Assembly (NCBI GenBank): GCA_021841585.1
Contig: JAKBUS010000020.1
Coordinates: forward strand, 1 to 40,743
Length of the DNA: 40,743 nucleotides
Origin: Pseudomonadota bacterium
Lineage (GTDB): Bacteria; Pseudomonadota; Gammaproteobacteria; Acidiferrobacterales; Acidiferrobacteraceae
Reading direction: 5' to 3'
Part shown: positions 1 to 7,703 of the stretch, piece after piece
How positions within the stretch are numbered: position 1 is the first letter of the stretch
How the letters are laid out: every line of letters starts with the position of its first letter
Made by a program: the position numbers and the translations under genes
Notes under the pieces: generated by a model
What the model was told of the DNA's origin: nothing
What the model saw: only the letters and a program-made list of their open reading frames with translations
The model's database searches: none

Positions 1-124
1 AGGAAGCGTGGGGCAAGGATGCCCATGGGGCGCAGGGATGTCCTCGGTAGGGATGCCGAGCGAGAGGCTTTCTGTATCGGGGGGAGTGGCAAGGAAGCCA
101 CCCTCCTTTTTTTTCGTCCGTGTA

Positions 125-140
125 CTGTATATATTAACAG
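125..140. promoter_or_regulatory. LexA operator (SOS box)
   Basis: The sequence CTGTATATATTAACAG matches the gammaproteobacterial LexA box CTGT-N8-ACAG exactly, with an AT-rich core. It ends one base before the ATG of lexA at 142. A TATATT hexamer inside the box (130-135) could serve as the -10 element, with a poor T-rich -35 at 107-112 and a 17-base spacer. Transcription would then begin near the start codon. I found no second LexA box in the window, so this one probably controls the whole lexA-imuA-imuB-dnaE2 unit. Confidence 0.9.
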
Positions 141-141
141 T

Positions 142-753
142 ATGTCGATTCTTACAGGGCGCCAACAGCAGATTCTGGATTGGATCCGGGGGCAGATCGA
201 GGCCACCGGCCGGCCGCCCACGCGCGCCGAGATCGCTGCCGCCCTGGGCTTTCGGTCCGTCAACGCCGCCGAGGAACATGTGCGCGCATTGGCGCGCAAG
301 GGCGTGATCGTCCTGGCCCCCGGGAGTGCGCGCGGTATCCGTCTGCCGGATCGGCGCGAGGAGGGCATCCCCGTGATCGGGCGGGTGGCGGCCGGCCAGC
401 CCCTGCTCGCGCACGCCCACGTCACCGCCCACCATCAGGTCGACCCGGCCCTGTTCCGGCCGCGCGCGGATTATTTCCTGACGGTGGTAGGCGAGAGCAT
501 GCGCGATGCCGGGATTCGGGACGGGGATCTCCTGGCGGTCCACAAGACCCCGGTCGCCCGCGACGGGCAGATCGTCGTGGCGCGATTGGATGATGAGGTG
601 ACGGTCAAGCGCTTGCGGCGTCGCGCGGGACAGGTCGTGTTGCTGCCGGAGAACCCGGCCTTTCAGCCGATCGTGCTACGGGATCGCGAGGATTGGGTCA
701 TAGAGGGGATCGGGGTGGGGGTGTTGCGCCAGGGCCTGGAGGGCACGCCATGA
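142..753 (+). CDS. lexA: LexA repressor
   Basis: This is the SOS repressor, which binds SOS boxes and cleaves itself when activated RecA filaments form on damaged DNA. The 203-residue product is the usual length. An N-terminal winged helix-turn-helix (about residues 1-70) precedes an S24-type autoprotease domain. The scissile Ala84-Gly85 bond lies in GRVAAGQP, the nucleophile Ser119 in GESMR, and the general base Lys156 in VTVKRL; all three fall at the same positions as in Escherichia coli LexA. I chose the ATG at 142 because family members start with a sequence like MSILTGRQQ; an in-frame ATG at 19 would add an unrelated 41-residue extension. No Shine-Dalgarno sequence precedes 142. The stop overlaps the imuA start in an ATGA. 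The gene is probably autoregulated through the adjacent box. Confidence 0.95.
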   Translation: MSILTGRQQQILDWIRGQIEATGRPPTRAEIAAALGFRSVNAAEEHVRALARKGVIVLAPGSARGIRLPDRREEGIPVIGRVAAGQPLLAHAHVTAHHQVDPALFRPRADYFLTVVGESMRDAGIRDGDLLAVHKTPVARDGQIVVARLDDEVTVKRLRRRAGQVVLLPENPAFQPIVLRDREDWVIEGIGVGVLRQGLEGTP

Positions 754-1340
754 TGACCGGGGCGCGGGCCTGGGAGCGGGTCGGGGTGTACCGGGGGGCG
801 CTCCCAGGCCCGGCCGTCGTCATGTCCACGGGTTTCCCGGCGCTCGACCAGTGCCTGGGGGGAGGTTGGCCGGTCGGCGTGCTGACGGAGTTGCGTGCCG
901 GCCGGATGGGTATCGGTGAGATGCGTCTGCTGCTGCCGGCGCTGGCGGCCTTGAGTCGCGAAGGCCGACTGATCTGGGTGGCGCCCCCCTACGGACCCTA
1001 TGCCCCGGCGCTCGTCGCCCACGATATCGTGCTGGATCATGTGATCGTCGTGCGCCCGAAGACTCACAAGGAGGCCTTGTGGGCGGTCAGTCAGGGGCTT
1101 TTGAGTCCCGCCGTCGGGGCGGTGGTGAGTTGGTTTGGCGATATCCATGAGCGGGAGTTCCGCGCCCTGCAGCGACACGCCGCCCAAGGGGGGCATTGGG
1201 GCTTTTGTTTCCTGCCCCGGGACCTCGCGCCCAAGCCGTCGCGCCTGCGTCTTGTCTTGGAGTCCGCGCCAGAAGGCGTGCGCATCACGCTTGCCCGCAA
1301 GGCCGGGCGCCCGGTGGCGCCGCTTGTCGTTGCGCTCTAG
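750..1340 (+). CDS. imuA: ImuA, RecA-like accessory protein of the mutasome
   Basis: ImuA proteins are RecA/SulA-related factors needed together with ImuB and DnaE2 for damage-induced mutagenesis. This 196-residue product has the family hallmark of a hydrophobic beta-strand core ([19 protein letters not shown], then VLTELRAG) followed by [12 protein letters not shown], which occupies the place of a Walker A loop but lacks GKT, so ATP binding is doubtful from sequence. The start at 750 overlaps the lexA stop in ATGA and fits the family N-terminus; an in-frame ATG at 693 would run back inside lexA. imuB follows after 14 bases. Its position in a lexA-headed cassette supports the call more than any single motif. 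Confidence 0.85.
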   Translation: MMTGARAWERVGVYRGALPGPAVVMSTGFPALDQCLGGGWPVGVLTELRAGRMGIGEMRLLLPALAALSREGRLIWVAPPYGPYAPALVAHDIVLDHVIVVRPKTHKEALWAVSQGLLSPAVGAVVSWFGDIHEREFRALQRHAAQGGHWGFCFLPRDLAPKPSRLRLVLESAPEGVRITLARKAGRPVAPLVVAL

Positions 1341-1354
1341 TCCGGGACCTTTCC

Positions 1355-2764
1355 ATGCTGTGGCTGGCTGTGGTCTTGACGGCGTTACCCTTGGAGGTGT
1401 TCGCGGCGCGTCCGGCGCCGTTCGCGGTGGCCGAGGACAAGGTCTTAGTCGATTGCGATGCGCAGGCCCGGGCCCAGGGCCTCGCGCCCGGCCTGTCCGT
1501 GGCGCAGGCCTGCGCCTTGTGCCCGTCGCTATCGCTCGGGGCCCGTGACCGGGCCGCCGAGAGCGGCCTTCTGGAGGGGCTCGCGGCCTTTGCCTATGGC
1601 TTTAGTCCCTGCGTGGTCCTGCGCGCCGATGGGGTGTTGATGCGGTTTACCGATCAGGCGAGCCCGGTGGGTGATCCGCACCGGATCGTGGCGCAGGTGA
1701 CGCGCGGCCTGGAGGATGCGGGATACGCGTTCGAGATCGCCATGGCACCGACCGCCGCCCTGGCGTGGCTATGCGCGCGCTCGGCGATGCGTTGCGTATG
1801 GACGGTGAAGGACCCGTGGCGCCTTGCGATACGTGCCTTGCCCCTGGCGGGGCTTTCCCTGGTGGGCGAGGCGCGTGCCGCCTGCCAGGCCCTCGGGCTT
1901 GCGCGGGTGGGCGATCTCCTCGATCTGCCGCGCCCAGGTCTTGCCCGCCGCTTCGGCCGGGAGACCGTCTGGCTCCTCGAGGGGCTCATGGGGGAGCGTC
2001 CGGAGATCGAGGATTTCTGGGTGCCGGCGCCGTGGTTCAGGCGCAGGCTTTCCTTTCCCTACCCGGTGGAGACGGACGAGGCCCTGGCGTTCGCGTTGGC
2101 GCGGATCGTGCGTGAATGGGTCCTGGTACTGCGCGCCCGGGAGGCGCGCGTGGCGGGATTTACCGTCGAGATGAGTGGCGAGGACGGGAGCCTGCGCGCG
2201 GAGGCGTTTACATTGACGCGCCCGGAGCGGGATGGACAGGCGCTGATGCGTCTCATGCGGGAACGGCTGCGGGGTTTCCGGCCGGGGTCGGCGATAACCG
2301 CGGTGACGGTATCGGCCCCCCTGATAGCCTCGACCGAAGGCAGCCTGCCCTTGTGGCGCGACCGGCAATGGTGCGAGCAGGACTTCCGGGGGCTCGTGGA
2401 CAGGCTGCAGGCGCGGCTAGGCCACGAATCGGTGCGCGTGTTGTCTCTCCATCCGGATCACCGCCCGGAGCGCGCGACCCGGGAGGGCCCCTGGCCGCCA
2501 CGCGCCCCGGGAGGACGGCTTCATGCCCTGGCCGGCCGCCCGATATGGCTCATGGATCCCCCTGAGCGGCTGGACGTTGCGCGCGGGGCGCCGATGTTTC
2601 ATGGCCCCTTGCGTCTCACGCAAGGACCCGAGCGGGTGGAGACGGGGTGGTGGGACGGGCCCGTGGTGCGCGATTACTTCGTGGCGGTCAATCCCGGCCA
2701 CGAGTCCCTCTGGGTATTCCGCAGCGCGCGCGGCGAGTGGTTCCTGCACGGCTACTTCGCATGA
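1355..2764 (+). CDS. imuB: ImuB, catalytically degenerate Y-family polymerase
   Basis: ImuB is a DinB-like scaffold that links ImuA and DnaE2 to the beta sliding clamp. The 469-residue product begins MLWLAVVLTALPLEVF, the usual ImuB start, in which the first catalytic carboxylates of active Y-family polymerases are absent. The palm, fingers and little-finger regions extend to about residue 345. S330-LPLW at positions 330-334 resembles the QLPLW-type clamp-binding motif described for mycobacterial ImuB, with Ser in place of Gln. The C-terminus ends in WFLHGYFA, typical of the family. The stop overlaps the dnaE2 start in ATGA. A longer reading frame back to 1196 overlaps imuA and does not look like ImuB. 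Confidence 0.9.
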   Translation: MLWLAVVLTALPLEVFAARPAPFAVAEDKVLVDCDAQARAQGLAPGLSVAQACALCPSLSLGARDRAAESGLLEGLAAFAYGFSPCVVLRADGVLMRFTDQASPVGDPHRIVAQVTRGLEDAGYAFEIAMAPTAALAWLCARSAMRCVWTVKDPWRLAIRALPLAGLSLVGEARAACQALGLARVGDLLDLPRPGLARRFGRETVWLLEGLMGERPEIEDFWVPAPWFRRRLSFPYPVETDEALAFALARIVREWVLVLRAREARVAGFTVEMSGEDGSLRAEAFTLTRPERDGQALMRLMRERLRGFRPGSAITAVTVSAPLIASTEGSLPLWRDRQWCEQDFRGLVDRLQARLGHESVRVLSLHPDHRPERATREGPWPPRAPGGRLHALAGRPIWLMDPPERLDVARGAPMFHGPLRLTQGPERVETGWWDGPVVRDYFVAVNPGHESLWVFRSARGEWFLHGYFA

Positions 2765-5700
2765 CCGCCTACAGCGAGCTGCATTGCCTGAGCCATTTCA
2801 GTTTCCTGCGCGGTGCCTCCGCCCCGGAGGAACTCGTGGAGCGTGCTTGTGCCTTGTCTTATCGCGGGCTTGCCATAACGGATGAATGCTCCCTGTCCGG
2901 CGTCGTGCATGCCCATAGGGCCGCGAAGGACCGGGGGCTGCATCTGATCGTGGGCTCGGAGATTACGGTTCGGGAGCGGTTGAAGTGTGTGGTACTGGTG
3001 GGCTGCGCGCGTGGATACGCGGAGCTTTCCGAGCTCATTACGCGTGGCCGGCGGGTGGACAAGGGGGACTACGATCTTGGCATCGCCGATATCGGCGCGC
3101 TCGCGGATTGTCTCGTGCTCTGGTGCCCGGATGCCGGCGAGGACCGCGATCCGCTTGCGGGCGCGCTCGCGCAGGCCTTGGGTACGCGGTTCTGGATCGC
3201 CGGGGAATTGCATAAGACCGGGATCGACGACCGCCACAAGGGGCGGCTGCAGGCCCTGTCGGCGCGCCTGGGGAGACCGGTCGTGGCCTGTGGCGACGCG
3301 CATATGCATAAGCGCGCTCGCCGCGCCCTGCAAGACACCATGACCGCCATTCGCTTGAAGACGACCGTGGCGGAGGCCGGGTGGGCCCTGTTTTCGAACG
3401 GCGAGCGGCATCTGCGGGATATCCCGACATTGCGCGCCCTCTATCCTGAGGCATGGCTCGAGGAGACGCAGGTTGTGGCCGAGAGCTGTTGTTTTTCCCT
3501 GGACGACCTTCGTTATCGCTATCCGCGCCAGGGCCGCAGTCCGCGCCATTCCCTGGGGCAATTGATCCGGTTGACACGCGTGGGCCTTGCGGCGCGCTAT
3601 CCGCAAGGCGTGCCGGATCCCGTGCGCTCCCTGGCGCGCCACGAACTGTCTCTTATAGGCGAGCTCGCCTATGCGGATTATTTTTTGACCGTCCACGACC
3701 TCGTGCGCTTCGCCAAGGATCGCGGCATCCTCTGCCAGGGGCGGGGGTCGGCGGCCAATTCCGTGGTGTGCTATGCCCTGGGCATCACCGCAGTGGATCC
3801 CGCGCGCCTTGAGGTCTTGTTCGAGCGGTTCATCTCGCGCGAACGTCACGAGCCCCCGGATATCGACATTGATTTCGAGCACGAGCGGCGCGAGGAGGTC
3901 ATTCAGTATTTGTATGAGCGTTATGGGCGTGAGCGCGCCGCCATGACGGCAAGCGTCATCACCTATCGAACGCGCAGCGCGTTGCGTGATGTCGCCAAGG
4001 CCTTGGGTTGCGAGGCCGCGCTTGTGGATCGCCTGGCGGGATTGCTCGGTTGGTGGGAAGGGGTCGATGTCTTGGAGGAACGCCTGGTCGAGCACGGGTA
4101 TGACGTGCGCAGGCCACCTTTTCGCCCACTCATCGCCTTGGTGCGGGAATTGGCCGGCCGCCCCCGCCACCTCTCGCAGCATACCGGGGGCATGGTGCTG
4201 TCGGAGGAGCTCCTGACGCGGCTCATTCCGATAGAGCGGGCGGCGATGCCCGGTCGGACGGTGCTGCAGTGGGATAAGGACGATCTGGAGGCGCTACGCG
4301 TCATGAAGGTCGATTGCCTGGGGCTTGGCATGTTGACGGCACTACAAAAGGCCTTTGCGCTCATGCGCGAGCACAAGCTTGGCCCCGGCGCGTTAGGCGA
4401 GATACCGGCCGAGGACCCCGCCGTCTACGAGATGGTGTCGGCCGCCGACACGGTGGGCGTCTTTCAGATCGAATCGCGCGCCCAGATGGCGCTTTTGCCG
4501 CGTCTTAGGCCGCGCACCTTCTATGATCTCGTCGTTCAGATCGCGATCGTGCGCCCCGGGCCGATCCAGGGGAATATGGTCCATCCTTATCTGCGCCGGC
4601 GACAGGGGCGCGAGGCGGTATCCTATCCGAGCCGCGAGATCGAGGCGGTCCTTGGCCGGACGCTCGGGATACCGCTCTTTCAGGAGCAGGTGATCAAGCT
4701 CGCGGTCGTCGCCGCGGGTTTCTCGCCGGGCGAGGCCGATGAGTTGAGGCGCGCCATGGGGGCTTGGAAGCGGGACGGGGACCTGCAGGCCTTCAAGGGG
4801 CGCTTCCTGAGCGGGATGGCCGCGCGCGGCTATGGCGAGGACTACGCCCATGATATCTATCGCCAGATCCACGGCTTCGGGGCCTATGGTTTTCCGGAGT
4901 CCCATGCGGCGAGCTTCGCGCTTTTGGCCTATGCCAGCGCCTGGCTCAAATGCCATGTCCCCGATGTCTATTTGTGCGCCTTGTTGAACAGCCAGCCGCT
5001 CGGTTTCTATGGACCCTCGCAACTCATAGCCGATGCGCGGCGTCACGGCGTGCGGGTATTGGCGCCGGATGTCCGCGTAAGTCAGGTCGCCACGGTCCTG
5101 GAGATGCGCGCCACCGGGCGGGCCGTGCGTCTCGGCCTCGGTCTCATGGGGGGGCTTACGCGCAAGGGCGCCGAGCGGCTTGCGCAACGGCCCATGCCGG
5201 CGCGCCCCTCGTGGCCGGCCTTGGTGCGCGCCGCGTCTTTGTCGCGGACCGATGGCTTGCGTCTGGCGCAAGGCGGGGCCCTGGATGGCATCTGCGGGTC
5301 GCGGCCGCAGGCCCTGTGGGAGAGCCTTGCCACCCAGGCCCCCTTGCCGCTGTTCGCAGACCCCGAGGAGGCGCAGCGCTGGCGGCGCCCGGGTTCCCAT
5401 GCTGGCGATGTGACCGCCGATTATCAGGCGATGGGCCTCTCCCTGCGCGGCCATCCGGTGGGGCTTGCGCGCGGGCGCCTCGCGTCTTGCGCCCTATCGA
5501 TCGCGGCCCTCGGGGGTGTGAGGCCCGGTACGACCGTGACTATTGCCGGGCTTGTGGTGAGCCGCCAAAGACCAGGGTCCGCCAAGGGCCTGATGTTCCT
5601 GTTGTTGGAAGACGAGACCGGCACCGCCAGCGTCATTGTGTCCCCGGAGACGGCGCAGCGGTTTCGTGTGCTGGTGCTGCGGTCCGCCCTGGTGCTCGTC

Positions 5701-5775
5701 AAGGGCGTGCTGGAACGTACGCCCGAAAAGGTCCAGCATATCCGTGCACGAGAATTTGCGCGGATGCCGGTCTGA
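2761..5775 (+). CDS. dnaE2: Error-prone DNA polymerase III alpha subunit DnaE2 (ImuC)
   Basis: This is the C-family translesion polymerase of the LexA-controlled mutasome; it extends past damaged bases at the cost of mutations. The 1004-residue product starts TAYSELHCLSHFSFLRGAS, a PHP-domain beginning typical of DnaE2. The polymerase active site PPDIDIDF spans residues 365-372 with acidic residues D367, D369 and D371, and the palm continues through GRGSAANS and VRPGPIQG. An OB-fold lies near residues 915-1000 (TVTIAGLVVSRQRPGSAKG). It is shorter than replicative DnaE because it lacks the extended C-terminal region. The ATG at 2761 overlaps the imuB stop; earlier in-frame starts lie inside imuB. 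It is translated last in the SOS operon, and its stop codon sits in the loop of a long hairpin. Confidence 0.95.
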   Translation: MTAYSELHCLSHFSFLRGASAPEELVERACALSYRGLAITDECSLSGVVHAHRAAKDRGLHLIVGSEITVRERLKCVVLVGCARGYAELSELITRGRRVDKGDYDLGIADIGALADCLVLWCPDAGEDRDPLAGALAQALGTRFWIAGELHKTGIDDRHKGRLQALSARLGRPVVACGDAHMHKRARRALQDTMTAIRLKTTVAEAGWALFSNGERHLRDIPTLRALYPEAWLEETQVVAESCCFSLDDLRYRYPRQGRSPRHSLGQLIRLTRVGLAARYPQGVPDPVRSLARHELSLIGELAYADYFLTVHDLVRFAKDRGILCQGRGSAANSVVCYALGITAVDPARLEVLFERFISRERHEPPDIDIDFEHERREEVIQYLYERYGRERAAMTASVITYRTRSALRDVAKALGCEAALVDRLAGLLGWWEGVDVLEERLVEHGYDVRRPPFRPLIALVRELAGRPRHLSQHTGGMVLSEELLTRLIPIERAAMPGRTVLQWDKDDLEALRVMKVDCLGLGMLTALQKAFALMREHKLGPGALGEIPAEDPAVYEMVSAADTVGVFQIESRAQMALLPRLRPRTFYDLVVQIAIVRPGPIQGNMVHPYLRRRQGREAVSYPSREIEAVLGRTLGIPLFQEQVIKLAVVAAGFSPGEADELRRAMGAWKRDGDLQAFKGRFLSGMAARGYGEDYAHDIYRQIHGFGAYGFPESHAASFALLAYASAWLKCHVPDVYLCALLNSQPLGFYGPSQLIADARRHGVRVLAPDVRVSQVATVLEMRATGRAVRLGLGLMGGLTRKGAERLAQRPMPARPSWPALVRAASLSRTDGLRLAQGGALDGICGSRPQALWESLATQAPLPLFADPEEAQRWRRPGSHAGDVTADYQAMGLSLRGHPVGLARGRLASCALSIAALGGVRPGTTVTIAGLVVSRQRPGSAKGLMFLLLEDETGTASVIVSPETAQRFRVLVLRSALVLVKGVLERTPEKVQHIRAREFARMPV

Positions 5776-5794
5776 TCCCGTCCGGCATCCGCGC
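5758..5794. terminator. Hairpin between convergent dnaE2 and luxR-type gene
   Basis: A perfect 13-base-pair inverted repeat (GCGCGGATGCCGG at 5758-5770 and CCGGCATCCGCGC at 5782-5794) encloses an 11-base loop that contains the dnaE2 TGA at 5773-5775. The two flanking genes converge here, with only 36 bases between them. No T-run follows on either strand, so it is not a classical intrinsic terminator, but a stem this strong could stop or stabilise both transcripts. Confidence 0.6.
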
Positions 5795-5811
5795 CACACC
5801 CGATCCCGCCC

Positions 5812-6606
5812 CTACAGGATTCCGAGCTCGATCGCCTTCTTGATACAGGCGCGCCGATTCTTCAAGCCCATCTTGATGCGTACCGCATCGAGATGTTCCT
5901 CCACGGTCTTGGTCGATATGCCAAGCACGCCGCCGATCCCTTTATAACTCATCCCATGGGCAAACAGCGCAAGCACCTCGCGTTGGCGGATCGTAATCCC
6001 GCCAAACGATATCCTGTTACCCACGAGGCGCCCGATCTCCCGCGCAATCGACCGCGCCAAGGCCAGCTTTTCATAGACCGGGCCTTCGGGCGCCGAGATG
6101 TCGAGGCATCCAATGAGTGTCCCGTCGGTGCTTATGACCGGGGCCGCCACGCACGTCCAGTCATGGAACATGCGACAGAGATGCTCCTCGCCCTTCAAGA
6201 TGACCGGGCCCTGCGCCGTTAACGCGAGCGCCACGGCATTGGTCCCGGCGCTATCCTCGGCCAGTGATGCCCCCGCCCTAAGACCCATGATAGCGCTGGC
6301 GGCGACGATCTCCGGGCGTGACCACAATCCCAATATGCGGCCTAGATTGTTGGTGAAAATAAAAAGATCCCGGGCCTCCTTTGTGTCACCCATGTACTCC
6401 TTGATGACGAGCTGCCCATAGGTGACCAGTTTGCCGTTCTGCTGGAGGAAATTCCGGGTTTCTCCCTCCCCCAGGACATCATCTATGTGTCGTTTGTTTT
6501 CGCGCACTTCGAACGTGCGGCAGCGTTCATAGGAGGCGGCGAGCACGCTTTGCGGGACGATATCCGGGGCGTCCGCGGCCTGCAGGTATTGAATGGTATT
6601 CCACAT
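5812..6606 (-). CDS. GAF-domain LuxR-type transcriptional regulator
   Basis: This is a predicted cytoplasmic regulator of 264 residues. The N-terminal two thirds (about 15-195) resemble the sensor part of AcoR/DhaR-type regulators: MGLRAGASLAEDSAGTNA and GEEHLCRMFHDWTCVAAPV are hallmark stretches, and the fold is GAF-like. In AcoR-type proteins this part precedes a sigma-54 AAA domain, but here it is joined directly to a LuxR/GerE helix-turn-helix (about 203-264, with ITIRQREVLALFAHGMSYKGIG and STKTVEEHLDAVRIKMG). The inducer is not predictable. I chose 6606 because GGGGGAG lies just upstream; an in-frame ATG at 6702 is possible. A promoter at 6729-6757 is compatible with either start. No obvious target gene lies beside it; the sulfur cluster about 0.8 kb away is a candidate by proximity only. 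Confidence 0.75.
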   Translation of the reverse strand: MWNTIQYLQAADAPDIVPQSVLAASYERCRTFEVRENKRHIDDVLGEGETRNFLQQNGKLVTYGQLVIKEYMGDTKEARDLFIFTNNLGRILGLWSRPEIVAASAIMGLRAGASLAEDSAGTNAVALALTAQGPVILKGEEHLCRMFHDWTCVAAPVISTDGTLIGCLDISAPEGPVYEKLALARSIAREIGRLVGNRISFGGITIRQREVLALFAHGMSYKGIGGVLGISTKTVEEHLDAVRIKMGLKNRRACIKKAIELGIL

Positions 6607-6728
6607 ATTCTCCCCCGATTGCGCGTATGTGACGATATCCGGGCATGGGAGGAGTCGCGCCATCATGGCGTCGGTACCGCATGTCTTCCTATGCCCCTTC
6701 ATGGGACAGGCCCTAGGGCCGCGCGCTT

Positions 6729-6757
6729 ACTATCGTGGGCGAAAAATAGGGAGTCAA
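6729..6757 (-). promoter_or_regulatory. Sigma-70-type promoter for the GAF-LuxR gene
   Basis: On the minus strand TTGACT (6757-6752) and GATAGT (6734-6729) are separated by exactly 17 bases. The -35 matches the consensus at five of six positions and the -10 at four of six. The start of transcription would be near 6722, leaving a leader of about 115 bases before the ATG at 6606. Confidence 0.5.
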
Positions 6758-6859
6758 CCTGCAATAACAGTCAGGCAGGACAATGAGACTATCCGAAATA
6801 CCGGTGCATAGGCGTTACCTATCATGCCGGTCTCCCCGGATTTTACGCGTGTTTCCACC

Positions 6860-7138
6860 TTACGGAGTGTGCGAGTTTTCTGCAAAAACCCAAAGGCGGC
6901 AGAGGCGTCTTTTATCCGCGGCCGGCAGCCGCTTTATGCGCGCCTCGAGGCGGCTTGCCTGCGAGCGGTCAGGGCAGCTCGTGAAGGCCAACATGCGTTG
7001 CGGCTTATTCATGCGCGTAAAGGCCGCGCCGCGGCCTGTGACATGTTCACGGAATCGACGGGCGACATCCGTGGTGATCCCGGTGTAGAGGCGGTCATTG
7101 GCGCATTCCAAAATGTAGACAAACCAGGGTGATGACAT
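6860..7138 (-). CDS. GIY-YIG nuclease superfamily protein (UPF0213/YhbQ-like)
   Basis: This 92-residue protein is a single GIY-YIG domain. The signature reads VYILECANDRLYTGIT at residues 7-22, followed by the conserved arginine region VARRFREH and later KRLPAADKRRL. Stand-alone domains of this size (YhbQ/UPF0213 group) are common in bacteria and their role is not settled; structure-specific DNA nicking is inferred from the family. The gene is on the minus strand about 250 bases upstream of the LuxR-type gene and divergent from the DsrC-like gene. Confidence 0.85.
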   Translation of the reverse strand: MSSPWFVYILECANDRLYTGITTDVARRFREHVTGRGAAFTRMNKPQRMLAFTSCPDRSQASRLEARIKRLPAADKRRLCRLWVFAENSHTP

Positions 7139-7231
7139 GCGAGGGTCTCAATTAAGTCGTGCGCCCGAGGCACTGGCGGGCACTTGCGAATCTTGCGCCA
7201 GAAGCGGGAGGGCGGCAAGGCCGCGGGCCTC

Positions 7232-7245
7232 TTGACCTGCATCAA
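7232..7245. promoter_or_regulatory. FNR/CRP-family-like operator
   Basis: TTGACCTGCATCAA differs from the FNR/ANR consensus TTGAT-N4-ATCAA at one base. It lies between the divergent GIY-YIG gene (start 7138) and DsrC-like gene (start 7368), with its centre about 130 bases upstream of the latter. A very similar site (TTGAC-CGCG-ATCAA) is present at 36274-36287, and both are followed by a G. I could not pick a confident -10 element downstream. Confidence 0.45.
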
Positions 7246-7367
7246 GGCATCCCGGCGGCCCGATCTGAAAAAGTGCCGCGTAAACGAGGCCCTGGGACGC
7301 GCCCATGCGGGCATCGCGAATCCCAGAGGATCGTGAGGCGCAATGACAACCGATACCGGGGGTACAT

Positions 7368-7703
7368 ATGGAGCTCATGGTGGGAGATGCACGCGTCGTG
7401 ACCGACGACGAAGGTTATCTGATCGACCCTGGGGACTGGAGCGAGTCCGTGGCCGAGGCCCTGGCGCGCTCCGAGGGCCTGGCCCTGGCCGGTGACCATT
7501 GGGATGTAATCCGCTTCGTGCGCGCGTTCTTCGACGAGCATCAGGTGATCCCGGATGCCCGTTTCGCCATCCGTCACCTAGCCGACCGCGGCGTGGGCGC
7601 CAAGGCCCGCGCGCGGCTCTTCGAGCTATTCCCCTACGGCTACGTAAAGCAGGCCTGCAAGATCGCCGGCATGCGTAGGCCGCGCGGCTGGAGCACAGGC
7701 TAG
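7368..7703 (+). CDS. DsrC/TusE-family protein lacking the C-terminal cysteine
   Basis: DsrC-family proteins carry sulfur on a flexible C-terminal arm. The 111-residue product has the family fold signature (GYLIDPGDWSESVAEALAR, HWDVIRFVRAFF, RHLADRGVGAKARARLFELFP) and the arm PYGYVKQACKIAGMRRPRGW. DsrC has CysB in the ACKIAG segment and CysA eleven residues later near the end; TusE keeps CysA. Here CysB is present (C97) but the CysA position is W108, followed by STG. It therefore cannot form the intramolecular arm disulfide of DsrC, and it may be one of the family's regulatory or carrier paralogues. GGGGGT stands upstream of the ATG at 7368. It lies 465 bases before the YeeE genes and may have its own promoter. 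Confidence 0.85.
   Translation: MELMVGDARVVTDDEGYLIDPGDWSESVAEALARSEGLALAGDHWDVIRFVRAFFDEHQVIPDARFAIRHLADRGVGAKARARLFELFPYGYVKQACKIAGMRRPRGWSTG

Noticed and set aside
2752-4182. 476-codon minus-strand open frame opposite dnaE2
   Set aside because: It is antisense to the conserved PHP and polymerase regions of dnaE2, and its composition (high His/Gln/Arg) is that of a GC-rich shadow frame.
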